Source: UBA1926 sp036732005 (GTDB lineage: Bacteria > Planctomycetota > Phycisphaerae > Phycisphaerales > UBA1924). Taken from it: 64,000 nucleotides of DNA. The stretch spans positions 124,001-188,000 of the forward strand of contig DAINDF010000006.1 of the NCBI GenBank assembly GCA_036732005.1, in the 5' to 3' direction. Numbering within the stretch: the stretch's first letter is position 1; each line of letters opens with the position of its first letter. Below are positions 17,328-25,694 of this stretch, piece after piece. The notes under the pieces were generated by a model. It did no database searches and was not told the origin of the DNA. It saw only the letters and a list, made by a program, of their open reading frames with translations. The translations under genes and the position numbers were made by a program.

Positions 17328-17373
17328 CTCGGTCGGTCACCGGTGCCCGGGGGCTGGCCCCGGATCCCCACGC

Positions 17374-18879
17374 TCAATACCGGTAATGCTCGGGCTTGTA
17401 CGGCCCCTCCACCGGCACGCCGATGTACTTCGCCTGCTCGGGGCTCAGCTTCGTCAGCTTCACACCCAGGTGGGGCAGGTGGAGCCGCGCGACCTCCTCG
17501 TCGAGGTGCTTGGGCAGCATGTAGACCCTGTTCTCGTACGCGTCGTTGTTCGTGTGCAACTCGACCTGCGCGATCACCTGGTTGGTGAACGAGGCGCTCA
17601 TCACGAACGATGGGTGACCGGTCGCGCAGCCCAGGTTCAGCAGACGCCCCTCGGCCAGCACCAGGATCGAGGTCCCCTTGCTCTTGAACACGAACTCGTC
17701 GTACTGCGGCTTGATGTTGATCCGCTCGACATCCTTGTCCTTCGCCAGCTTCTCCATCTGGATCTCGTTGTCGAAGTGCCCGATGTTGCCGAGGATCGCC
17801 TTGTTCTTCATCCGCTTCATGTGCTCGAGCGTGATGATGTCCTTGTTGCCCGTCGTGGTGATGAAGATGTCCGCCGATTCCACCACCTCGTCGAGCGTCA
17901 GGACCTGGTAGCCCTCCATCGCGGCCTGCAGGGCGCAGATCGGGTCAATCTCGGTCACGATCACGCGGCAGCCCTGCCCCTTGAGCGCCTGGCAGCACCC
18001 CTTGCCGACATCGCCGTAGCCGCAGACCACCGCGACCTTGCCGCTGAGCATGACATCGCTGGCGCGGTTCAGCCCGTCGATCAGCGAGTGCCGGCACCCG
18101 TAGATGTTGTCGAACTTGCTCTTGGTCACGCTGTCGTTCACATTGATCGCCGGGAAGGGGAGCAGGCCCTGCTCGGCGAACTGGTAGAGGCGGTGCACGC
18201 CGGTCGTCGTCTCTTCGCTCACGCCCCGGATCGCCGCCGCGGCCTCGCCCCAGCAGCCGGGACGCTCCTTCTCCTGCTCGCGCAGCTGGCTGAGGAACGC
18301 GCCGAACTCCTCGGGGTGCTCGTGCGGCGCGAACTCGGGGATCCGCCCCGCCTTCTCGTACTCCACGCCCTTGAGCACCATCATCGTCGCGTCGCCGCCG
18401 TCGTCCAGGATCAGGTTCGGGCCCCGCCCGTCCGGCCAGTTGAGGATCTGCCGCGTGCACCACCAATACTCCTCAAGCGACTCGCCCTTCCACGCGAAGA
18501 CCGGCGAGCCCTGCGGCTTGGCCACCGTCCCGTTCCGCCCCACGACCACCGCCGCGGCGGCCGAGTCCTGCGTGCTGAAGATGTTGCACGAGGCCCAGCG
18601 CACCTCGGCGCCGAGCTCGGTCAGCGTCTCGATCAGCACCGCCGTCTGCACGGTCATGTGCAGCGAGCCCGCGATGCGCGCGCCCTTGAGCGGCTGCTTG
18701 TCCTTGTAACGCCGGCGGAGCTCCATGAGCCCGGGCATCTCGTGCTCAGCAAGGCGGATCTCCTTGCGCCCTAGCTCGCTCAGCGCGAGGTCGCGGACGC
18801 GGAAATCCAGCGGGCCCTTGGGCGTCTGCACCAGGTCGACCTTGCCACCAATCGTCATCGTCGTCATTGTGCGCTCCAT
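17374..18879 (-). CDS. ahcY: Adenosylhomocysteinase
   Basis: Hydrolyses S-adenosylhomocysteine to adenosine and homocysteine with bound NAD, removing the product inhibitor of methyltransferases. The 501-residue product has the family's usual length for the form with the extra internal segment. Motifs: NIFSTQDSAAAAV, DDGGDATMMV, ETTTGVHRLYQ, NVNDSVTKSKFDN, the NAD site GYGDVGKGCCQALKGQG and the C-terminal PEQAKYIGVPVEGPYKPEHYRY, quoted here as YKPEHYRY. An alternative ATG four codons downstream has a closer GGAG. It follows the sahR-like gene by 37 bp, so the two form an operon; a strong terminator follows. Confidence 0.97.
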   Translation of the reverse strand: MERTMTTMTIGGKVDLVQTPKGPLDFRVRDLALSELGRKEIRLAEHEMPGLMELRRRYKDKQPLKGARIAGSLHMTVQTAVLIETLTELGAEVRWASCNIFSTQDSAAAAVVVGRNGTVAKPQGSPVFAWKGESLEEYWWCTRQILNWPDGRGPNLILDDGGDATMMVLKGVEYEKAGRIPEFAPHEHPEEFGAFLSQLREQEKERPGCWGEAAAAIRGVSEETTTGVHRLYQFAEQGLLPFPAINVNDSVTKSKFDNIYGCRHSLIDGLNRASDVMLSGKVAVVCGYGDVGKGCCQALKGQGCRVIVTEIDPICALQAAMEGYQVLTLDEVVESADIFITTTGNKDIITLEHMKRMKNKAILGNIGHFDNEIQMEKLAKDKDVERINIKPQYDEFVFKSKGTSILVLAEGRLLNLGCATGHPSFVMSASFTNQVIAQVELHTNNDAYENRVYMLPKHLDEEVARLHLPHLGVKLTKLSPEQAKYIGVPVEGPYKPEHYRY

Positions 18880-18916
18880 CTCGGGCGACTCCCGGCCGCC
18901 TGGTTCACTCGAATCC

Positions 18917-19879
18917 TCAACCCCGAAGCCGCGCCACCGCGGCGAACAGACCGGGCCCCATCGCCTCGGGCTCGCCCGGCAGCAGGCGGACCCGCGGCGA
19001 GGCGAACCCCGCCTTCTTGAACATCGACTCGATCTCCTCCGGGCCGAAGCCCAGGTGCTTGTGACCCATGTCGCGGCGGTACTCGTGCCGCTCGTGACGC
19101 GTCATGTCCACCACCAGCGCAACGCCCCCGCCCCGATCGGTCCGCAGCGTCCGGGCGGCCTCACCCAACGCCGCCGCCGGGTCCTCGACATGGTGCAGCA
19201 CCAGCAGGCAGCAGACCGCGTCCACCGACCCGCCCGCCAGCGGAAGCGACTCGAGCGAGCCCCTGAGGAACTCGACCCCGCCGCCGTCGCCCAGACGCAG
19301 CCGCGCCGCTTCGAGCATCGTCTCCGACTGATCGATCGCGACCACGCGGTCCACGCACCCCGAGAGCAACTCGGCCGCGTTCCCCGTGCCGCACCCGATG
19401 TCCGCGACGACCCAGCGGGGGTCGACCAGGCTCAGCAGGCCGAGCGCGGTCAGCCGCTCGCCGAAGAGCTGCGCCCGGATCGCGTCCCACTCGCCGCCGA
19501 CGCGCCCAAAGAACGAGACGCTGTCGGTCTTGCGCTCCGCCAGCACGCCCTCGAGGCGCTGGTCGTCCTCGGCAATCTCCGGGGTGCGCTCGACCTGCGA
19601 CCGAACGACCACCCAGACATCCCGCGCATCCCGGTCCAGATCGTCAAGGGTCAGGCTGTAGAAGGTCGCCGTCCGCATCTGCCGCTTCACCAGCCAGCCC
19701 GACTTGGAGAGCGTGGTCAGGTGCCGGCTCACGGTCGATTGGGGCAACTGGAACACCTTGGCGACCTCGCCCACCGCGAGCTCCTCCCGCTCCAGGAGGC
19801 GGAGCATGCGGAGCCGCAGCCCGTCGCTCAAGGCGCTGAGCCGGTCGGTCAGGGGGTTGGAAACGCCGTGCCGGGTCAT
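18917..19879 (-). CDS. SahR-like ArsR regulator fused to a SAM-methyltransferase domain
   Basis: A 320-residue protein. Residues 1-95 are an ArsR-type winged helix (LSDGLRLRMLRLLEREELAVGEVAKVF, quoted in part as LRLRMLRLLE, then LPQSTVSRHLTTLSKSGWLVKR). Residues about 150-310 are a class I methyltransferase fold with motif I VADIGCGTGNAAELL and VVAIDQSETMLEAA. This architecture matches SahR of proteobacteria, an autogenous repressor of SAH recycling that senses S-adenosylhomocysteine. Here it sits directly upstream of ahcY in one transcript. A palindrome overlaps its predicted promoter, which fits autoregulation. Whether the methyltransferase domain is catalytic or only a sensor cannot be seen. 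Confidence 0.85.
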   Translation of the reverse strand: MTRHGVSNPLTDRLSALSDGLRLRMLRLLEREELAVGEVAKVFQLPQSTVSRHLTTLSKSGWLVKRQMRTATFYSLTLDDLDRDARDVWVVVRSQVERTPEIAEDDQRLEGVLAERKTDSVSFFGRVGGEWDAIRAQLFGERLTALGLLSLVDPRWVVADIGCGTGNAAELLSGCVDRVVAIDQSETMLEAARLRLGDGGGVEFLRGSLESLPLAGGSVDAVCCLLVLHHVEDPAAALGEAARTLRTDRGGGVALVVDMTRHERHEYRRDMGHKHLGFGPEEIESMFKKAGFASPRVRLLPGEPEAMGPGLFAAVARLRG

Positions 19880-19912
19880 CTGGTTCCCGCAGCCCGAACA
19901 AACGATCGGGTA

Positions 19913-19934
19913 TTCATCCTTCTATCCGGATGAA
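19913..19934 (-). promoter_or_regulatory. Operator-like palindrome of the sahR-ahcY operon
   Basis: A perfect interrupted palindrome, TTCATCC-N8-GGATGAA, starting next to the -10 box and 34 bp upstream of the regulator's start codon. Its position over the transcription start fits repression by the SahR-like product. Binding is inference. Confidence 0.55.
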
Positions 19935-19961
19935 GCGTAGAACCAATCGGCCAGATGTCAA
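19934..19961 (-). promoter_or_regulatory. Promoter of the sahR-ahcY operon
   Basis: On the minus strand TTGACA (19961-19956) and TACGCT (19939-19934) are separated by 16 bp, the same spacing as at the riboswitch promoter. The TTCATCC palindrome follows directly. Confidence 0.65.
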
Positions 19962-20005
19962 CGCCCGATGCACCGATCGCGCGCGGGAGTCCGAACCCCG
20001 CCGGA

Positions 20006-20680
20006 TCAGGGGGCCGGAGGCGTGGCGAAGGTCGGCCCGGGGATCGACCCCAGTTCGCGAACCCGGGACCGGGTGGCCTCGTCATCGGGGGCGAACCAGA
20101 GCACATGCCGCAACTCGCCCAGCTCGCGCTCGGTGTCGCCGAACCCGCGGTAGGCCGCGGCGAGCGCGCGGTACGGCTCGGCGGCGGGCTGCAACTGGGC
20201 GGCGATGCGCAGGGCGAGCACCCCCTCATCGGGGAGGCCCTGATTCAGGAGCATCGACCCGAGCCGCGTGTAGGCATCGGCCCGGAGGGACTCGACCGCG
20301 ATCCGCTCGAGCAGGCGGAAGGCGGCGTCGGTCTCGCCGTTGGCCGCCATGGCGCGCGCCAGAGACTCGATGTAGACCGGGTTGTCGGGCTGGAGTTCGA
20401 AGGCGACGCTGAACGCCTCACGCGCGGCCGAGGCCTCGCCCATGCCCTCGTAGGCAAGACCGAGGTCATGCAGAACCTCGGGGCGGCCCGGCCTGGTCTC
20501 GAGGTACCGCTCGTACTGGGCGGCGGCCTCCTCGTAGCGCCCCTCGCGGAGGGCCTCGTCTCCCAGGACCCGCGCGTCGAGCAGGGTCCGCTCCCGCCCG
20601 GCGCACGCGGGCAGCAGAATCAGACTCCCCACCAACAACGCGAGCGCCCGACGCGTCCCGATCTGCCGACAATGCTTCAT
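20006..20680 (-). CDS. TPR-repeat lipoprotein
   Basis: A 224-residue protein with a lipoprotein signal ending LLPAC (Cys26). The mature part contains several tetratricopeptide-like helix pairs, for example GDEALREGRYEEAAAQYERYL, quoted as EALREGRYEEAAAQYERYL, then VLHDLGLAYEGMGEASAARE and AFELQPDNPVYIESLARAM. Such proteins usually mediate protein-protein contacts in the periplasm or at the outer membrane. It starts only 33 bp from the divergent gene at 20714. No enzymatic motif was seen. Confidence 0.78.
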   Translation of the reverse strand: MKHCRQIGTRRALALLVGSLILLPACAGRERTLLDARVLGDEALREGRYEEAAAQYERYLETRPGRPEVLHDLGLAYEGMGEASAAREAFSVAFELQPDNPVYIESLARAMAANGETDAAFRLLERIAVESLRADAYTRLGSMLLNQGLPDEGVLALRIAAQLQPAAEPYRALAAAYRGFGDTERELGELRHVLWFAPDDEATRSRVRELGSIPGPTFATPPAP

Positions 20681-20713
20681 GACAGGGTCTCCACTGTTGG
20701 AGGATGCTATTCG

Positions 20714-21136
20714 ATGACCGCCGGGCCCGCGCCCCGCCCCGACCGGGCGGACCCAGATTCCCTTTCGGTGCTGCTGGTCCACACCGTGCCCGGGGGTGGG
20801 TCGCACCTGGACTGGCTGATCGAGCGGCCCGGGACGGAGGAGGAGCGTCGCCTCATCGCCTTCCGCTGTGCGCACGATCCGCTCACCGCGCCGGACCTGG
20901 AGGCGGAGCGGATCGCGGACCACCGGGCGATCTACCTTGACTACGAGGGACCGATCTCGGGCGGGCGGGGCGGCGTTCGGCGGCTCTGGCGGGTGGGCTG
21001 CCGGTTGCTGTCTGAATCCGGGGACGAGATCCGGGTCGTGCTGATCCCCGAGAGCGGGGGAGCGAGAACCGTCCGACTCGTGCGCACCGCGGCGTCGACT
21101 TGGCGTGCCGTGTGGATCGGCGCGGGAGCTGGATGA
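20714..21136 (+). CDS. LigD phosphoesterase (PE) domain-like protein
   Basis: A 140-residue protein resembling the 3'-phosphoesterase domain of bacterial NHEJ ligase LigD (DNA polymerase ligase N-terminal domain). The similarity lies in the block HRAIYLDYEGPISGGRGGVR, which matches the DHPLDY-FEG-IP-G-YG-G region, and in the opening LLVHTVPGGGSHLDWLIE, which corresponds to the strand with the catalytic His. Several catalytic residues of the active family (the HxDLR-type motif) are changed, so activity is doubtful. No Ku or LigD gene lies nearby. Many planctomycetes have stand-alone versions of this domain. Confidence 0.65.
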   Translation: MTAGPAPRPDRADPDSLSVLLVHTVPGGGSHLDWLIERPGTEEERRLIAFRCAHDPLTAPDLEAERIADHRAIYLDYEGPISGGRGGVRRLWRVGCRLLSESGDEIRVVLIPESGGARTVRLVRTAASTWRAVWIGAGAG

Positions 21137-21297
21137 GCGGTTGTGCGAGCCGCGGAGGTTCTGGTACAGTGGACGGGATGCGGCGTGGCGTGGGCGGGCT
21201 GGCCCGCTCACACGGGCGCCGGAGGAGACCCCGTTCGGGGTTGAGCCGCGTCGGCCCTGGTGTCGGCGTTGCCTTTGATCGTGCGCTGGAGGTCGGC

Positions 21298-21828
21298 ATG
21301 CAGCCCAACCCGCCCAATCACGGCCACCCCGGGGGCCCGTCGAACGAGCATCATCATCCTCTGGACGATGACCTTGAACTTCAGCACATCGGGGACTTCG
21401 CCCTCCCGCCGATCGAGGTCGCCCCCGACTCGGACGCGCGGACGGCGCCCACCGACGCGCCGCCGATGGTTCGCCCGGGGTCCGCGACGCCTGCACCGAT
21501 CGAGCATGTGCCGCCGCTCGGGCCGCTGGCCTCGGCGGATTCGGGCGGGGCGGGGTCGCGGAAGATCAGGACCTTCGAGCAGAAACTGGGCGGGGGCGGT
21601 CACGAGGCGAACTGGAAGCGGACGCCGAACCTGACGGGATCGGGCGCGATCCATGTGAAGTCGTTCCATTGCAAACTGACGGGCGACAGCCTCGAGTTCC
21701 TCGACGCGCAGATCAACCAGTGGCTGGACGACCACCCCGAGTACGAGGTGAAGATGGTCACGACCTCGATCGGGGAGTGGACAGGGAAGCTGAAAGAGCC
21801 GGCGCTGATCGTCAATGTCTGGGTGTGA
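21298..21828 (+). CDS. Conserved hypothetical protein with disordered N-terminus
   Basis: A 176-residue protein. Residues 1-90 are Pro/Gly/Asp-rich and probably disordered. From about residue 95 a compact alpha-beta domain starts: IRTFEQKLGGGG, then IHVKSFHCKLTGDSLEFLD, a helix with INQWLDDHPEYEV, and a final strand ending PALIVNVWV. No family was recognised. A GGAGG Shine-Dalgarno lies 6 nt before the ATG at 21298. The 160-bp leader contains a small CCCC/GGGG hairpin (around 21229-21240) of unknown meaning. Confidence 0.68.
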   Translation: MQPNPPNHGHPGGPSNEHHHPLDDDLELQHIGDFALPPIEVAPDSDARTAPTDAPPMVRPGSATPAPIEHVPPLGPLASADSGGAGSRKIRTFEQKLGGGGHEANWKRTPNLTGSGAIHVKSFHCKLTGDSLEFLDAQINQWLDDHPEYEVKMVTTSIGEWTGKLKEPALIVNVWV

Positions 21829-21941
21829 GGCGGGCCGGGCCGGGGTGGCCGGAATCTAGGGCGGCTTCCCCGAGAATGGTGGCGTTGTTCCGGGGCTTGT
21901 GGCATGCTTCCCTGTTCGGCGTGCTCCGAAAGGGGGGGTCG

Positions 21942-22661
21942 ATGCGAGCGGTGTTCGTGCTCCTGCTGTGTGCCGGCCCGGCTTCGGCGTCGGTGTCCAA
22001 TCTCCAGAGTGACTGGAGCGAGATCTCCAACCCGTTCGGCCCCTGGGCGCTGCGGGAGGGCACGAACGCGCTGCCGCATGTCGACGCGTGGCAGCGCACG
22101 CTCGGCGGGTGGACGGCCCACCAGCCCGGGTGGGCGCGCTCCGAGGACTCGAACACCAGGCTGCCGTTCTTCTTCCGCAGCAACGGCACGGAGACCTTCG
22201 CGCACGACTGGGCCGAGGGCGCGATCGTGGTGCACTCGACCGACGCGGGCAACGGCGTCGGCTCGGGGCACGCGAATCTCGCGTTCACCGTGCAGAACAC
22301 CGGGACGCTGACGGCGACGGGCGGGCTCTGGATCGGTCGCGACATCGGGCGGACCGTCCGGTTTGATGTGCTGCTGAACGGTGTGGCGCTGACCGGCGGG
22401 GTGTTGGCGTCGGGCGACGCGTTTTCGTCGGCGGATCCCTTCGGCCTCGACGAGGGGACCGGCGGCCCCGGCGCTCTCGATGGGCTGGGCGTGACCGCGG
22501 GCGATGTGTTCGAGTTGCGGTTCACGACGCTCTCGAGCGCGGGCGACTTTGTCGTGATCGATCTGACGATCGACAACCCGCTGCCGGCTCCCGCGGGGGT
22601 GGGGCTGGTGGTGCTGGGTCTGCTTGCCCCGCGTCGTAGGCGGGTGCGGCAAATCCGATAA
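21942..22661 (+). CDS. PEP-CTERM-like exported protein
   Basis: A 239-residue protein with a short signal peptide (MRAVFVLLLCAGPASA) and a C-terminal sorting-like tail: LPAPAGVGLVVLGLLA followed by PRRRRVR. The Pro-Ala-Pro motif replaces the usual Pro-Glu-Pro. The body is a beta-rich sandwich with Asn/Gly/Thr-rich strands (GNGVGSGHANLAFTVQNTG, FELRFTTLSSAGDFVVIDL). It presumably stays in the envelope or matrix. AGGGGGGG precedes the ATG. No function is visible. Confidence 0.75.
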   Translation: MRAVFVLLLCAGPASASVSNLQSDWSEISNPFGPWALREGTNALPHVDAWQRTLGGWTAHQPGWARSEDSNTRLPFFFRSNGTETFAHDWAEGAIVVHSTDAGNGVGSGHANLAFTVQNTGTLTATGGLWIGRDIGRTVRFDVLLNGVALTGGVLASGDAFSSADPFGLDEGTGGPGALDGLGVTAGDVFELRFTTLSSAGDFVVIDLTIDNPLPAPAGVGLVVLGLLAPRRRRVRQIR

Positions 22662-22799
22662 CCGGCCGCGGCGGCCGAGTCGAGGCGCCCGCGTCGGTCC
22701 TCCGTCGGGATTGCCCCCGGGCCCGCGGGCCGCGCTCAATCGGCTGAACTCAACCGCCGATGCCCCTCCCGAGGCACGCTCTCCGGGAGGACACACGGC

Positions 22800-23849
22800 A
22801 TGACGACGCTGCGCACGACGCCCCTTTCGCTCTCGCACGGGGCGGACCAGACGCCCGCGTTCTCGGTCGATGGGTTGGTCGAGGAACTGCGGCGGACGAC
22901 GAAGGGCCTGTCCACGGGTTGGCGCGCGCTCGACGAACTGGGCGTGCAGTTCCGCCCCAAGGAACTCGCGCTGCTGGCGGCGCGGACGGGGCACGGGAAG
23001 ACCTCGGCGCTGGTGAACATCGCGATGCGTTGGCTGGAGCGCGACCTCGACGGGACGATGCTCTACTACTCGCACGAGGAGCCGCCCGAGCACATCCTCT
23101 GCCGCCTGCTCGCGCTGCTGGCCCTCAAGCCGATCAAGCCGTGGACGGTCTCCGAGATCCGTGAGTACCTCGCGGACCCCGCGGCGCGGAAGGCCGAGCA
23201 CCGCGACAGCGATGTCGAGATCCTGAACCGCGCGATCGACCGGCTGCGTGCGGTCGAGCACCGTCTTGTGGTGATCCACCGCCCGGCGTGGACGGCCGAG
23301 CATGTGGGCAACCACGCGCGGACGATCGCGGAGAAGGGTCGTGTGAGCGCGGTGTTCATCGACTACCTGCAGCGGCTGCCGGTGCACCCGATGCTGCACG
23401 CCCGCGACCAGGAGGTCGCGGCGATCGGGCGGGCGCTGAAGACGCTGGCGGTCGATCTGGGCGCGCCGGTGATCGCGGGCGTGCAGGTGAACCGCGAGGT
23501 CATCCCCCAGGGTTACCAGGACAAGGTGCGCAAGGCCGCGAGCGGGAGCATCGCCGAGGCGCTGGAGGTGATGAAGGCGGCGCGGCCCGACCTGAACTAT
23601 CTCCGCGAGGGCGGCTCGGAGCAGGAGGCGGACCTGATCCTCGGGCTGATGAACTACGCGGCGGACCTGCGCGTCGAGGCGACGGCGACGGCGGCGTCGA
23701 CGGATCACTACGAGATCGGGGTGCTGAAGAACCGGTACGGCGCGACGGGGAAATGGGCGGGGCTGTCCTACTCGGGCGCCTCGGGGCTGATCTCCGATGT
23801 CGGGGGCGCGATCAGCCACGGGGAGTCGCTGTCGAGGCTCAGCGCGTAA
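22800..23849 (+). CDS. Stand-alone DnaB-type RecA-fold helicase/ATPase
   Basis: A 349-residue protein that consists almost entirely of the DnaB C-terminal RecA-like ATPase domain. It starts with a linker (STGWRALDELGVQF), then Walker A ARTGHGKTSALVNIA and a helix; Walker B is VFIDYLQRLPVHPML. EIGVLKNRYGATGKW near residue 318 matches the arginine-finger segment. The N-terminal primase-binding domain of replicative DnaB is missing, so it is probably not the main replicative helicase. An SD-containing hairpin-like sequence (CTCCCG...CGGGAG) lies just before the ATG. Its 3' end overlaps the convergent M14 peptidase gene by 11 bp. No phage genes are near. Confidence 0.8.
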   Translation: MTTLRTTPLSLSHGADQTPAFSVDGLVEELRRTTKGLSTGWRALDELGVQFRPKELALLAARTGHGKTSALVNIAMRWLERDLDGTMLYYSHEEPPEHILCRLLALLALKPIKPWTVSEIREYLADPAARKAEHRDSDVEILNRAIDRLRAVEHRLVVIHRPAWTAEHVGNHARTIAEKGRVSAVFIDYLQRLPVHPMLHARDQEVAAIGRALKTLAVDLGAPVIAGVQVNREVIPQGYQDKVRKAASGSIAEALEVMKAARPDLNYLREGGSEQEADLILGLMNYAADLRVEATATAASTDHYEIGVLKNRYGATGKWAGLSYSGASGLISDVGGAISHGESLSRLSA

Positions 23850-25437
23850 GCCCTAAGACCCGCAGGGCGGCCTCGTCGAGCCGGGCGATGGGGTACGCGC
23901 CGCCAACGGCGAGCCCCTCGAAGAAGCCCCAGGCGGCGAGCCCGCCGGTGGCCTGGGGTTCGAGCATGTAGGCGGCGAGCGAGCCGAGGGGCTGGTCGGT
24001 GCGCACGATGATGTCGCCCGGGCGGGCCTCGGCCGAGCCCGCTCCGAGCAAGACGCCGATCTGCATGCGAGTTCTATTCTGCCAGGGGCGCTCGGCGCGT
24101 TCGACCGATTCGACGGTGTAGATCTGGGCGGGGACGGTGCGGGCGTCCTCGCCGCCGACGGTTTCGAAGCGGACGCCGTGCGCGCGCATGCGGTCGATGA
24201 TCTCGGTGAGCGCCGCGGGCACGAGGTAGGCCGCGGGCCGGTTGATCTCGAGCGTCGGCACGAAGTCGTTGAAGAGGGAGACGGTGTAGTCGCGGTGGGG
24301 GGCGTTGGTGGGGTCGATGTCGGCCCGCTCGTCGTGGGCGCCCGAATCGTCTGGTTCTTCGTATCCCAGGATGGTCGCGGGCTCGGCGAAGGCGCGGGCC
24401 TCGGTCTGGACGGCGAGGGGGGCCGAGGCGAGGCCGAGCTCGATGGTCGCGCGGTCGGCGGCGGTGATGAGGTCGTTGATCTCGCGCCTCCGCTCGGCGG
24501 TGAAGCGCAGGATCTCGCGGCAGAACGCCTCGGTGGAACGGACGCGGTCTTCGAACGGGGCGTAGGCGTAGGCCTCGGTGAGGATGGAGAGGCGGTTGCG
24601 GAGCCCGCGGTAGGCGACGCCGTACCAGGGCTCGGCGGGGAAGGTGGTCCACTTGGCGTGGCGGTCCTCGAAATTGCCGTAGAAGAAGGCGTGGTATCCG
24701 GTGGCGGCCTCGAACCGCCGGTCAATCTCCGGGAGCATGATGTCGCGGACGAACTCGATGACGCGCGGGTCGGAGGCGGGGTGCTTGGGGCCCTGGTAGG
24801 TCATCGTGAAGCGGTGGTTGGAGCCGTTGGTGGTGTGGGTGTCGACGATGACCGCGGGGTCCCACGCGTTGAGGAAGGCGACCATGGCCCGGGTCTCCGG
24901 CGCATCCATCTTCACCCAGTCCCGGTTGAGGTCGAGCCCCTGGGCGTTCTCGCGGATGCCCATCTCGACGGGCCCGGCCTGGCCCGGGCGGTTGTCGGGG
25001 GCGACGCGTTCGTTCCCGTCGGCGTTGTAGACGGGGACGAAGCAGAGCACGAGGTGGTCGAGCAGGGTGTCCCGCCCCTCGGCCCGCTCGGCGGCGATGT
25101 CACGCGCGAGCATCAGCAGTGCTTCTTTCCCGCAGATCTCGCCCGCGTGGATCGACCCGAAGAGCAGGACCGGCGTTCTGCCCCGGAGGTCGGCGGGGGA
25201 TGAGGCGGGCGGGTCGGCGAGGATGGCGAGCGGGATCTCCCTCCCCTCGACCGTGCGGCCGAGGGACGAGAGCCTGACGAGGTCGGACCGTTCAGCGAGC
25301 GTCGCGAGGAACGCCTCCACCTCCGCGAGGCGCGCGGTGCGTTCGAATCGCGAGGATTCCGCGACGGTGGCGAGCACATCGGCGGCGGCGACGCGGAGCG
25401 CGACGAGACAGAGGGCGAGCGCGGCGGGGCATCTCAT
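23839..25437 (-). CDS. Secreted M14 zinc carboxypeptidase family protein
   Basis: A 532-residue exported peptidase with a signal peptide (MRCPAALALCLVALRVAAADV). Zinc ligands: H97 and E100 in SIHAGEICGKEA and H201 in DTHTTNG; the substrate-binding Asn-Arg pair is in LDLNRDWVKMD (N171, R172). The catalytic Glu is probably in SILTEAYAYAPF. M14 enzymes remove C-terminal residues from peptides or act on peptidoglycan stems. The long C-terminal domain (after about residue 320) is beta-rich and unassigned. It is divergent from the VCBS/dockerin gene and convergent with the DnaB-like gene. Confidence 0.85.
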   Translation of the reverse strand: MRCPAALALCLVALRVAAADVLATVAESSRFERTARLAEVEAFLATLAERSDLVRLSSLGRTVEGREIPLAILADPPASSPADLRGRTPVLLFGSIHAGEICGKEALLMLARDIAAERAEGRDTLLDHLVLCFVPVYNADGNERVAPDNRPGQAGPVEMGIRENAQGLDLNRDWVKMDAPETRAMVAFLNAWDPAVIVDTHTTNGSNHRFTMTYQGPKHPASDPRVIEFVRDIMLPEIDRRFEAATGYHAFFYGNFEDRHAKWTTFPAEPWYGVAYRGLRNRLSILTEAYAYAPFEDRVRSTEAFCREILRFTAERRREINDLITAADRATIELGLASAPLAVQTEARAFAEPATILGYEEPDDSGAHDERADIDPTNAPHRDYTVSLFNDFVPTLEINRPAAYLVPAALTEIIDRMRAHGVRFETVGGEDARTVPAQIYTVESVERAERPWQNRTRMQIGVLLGAGSAEARPGDIIVRTDQPLGSLAAYMLEPQATGGLAAWGFFEGLAVGGAYPIARLDEAALRVLGLTR

Positions 25438-25694
25438 GAACGGACCTCGGCAGCGGCGGCGGGGGCGGCGTGGGCCACTGTACCCGGGCGATCCGGCCGA
25501 CGGGGAATCCCTCGGACTGCCGGCCTCCCGAGGAATGGACGGGGGTTCCCGAGAGGGCCCGGGGCGACGCGGATCTAGGCTGGGCAAGGGAAGAGGGCGA
25601 TGCGCTCCCGCACCGTTCGAATGCGATGGTCGGCACAACGCGGCGGGCGATGGCCCGCGCGCCGGTTCGGTTCCACCACCGAAAGGAGTTCAGC

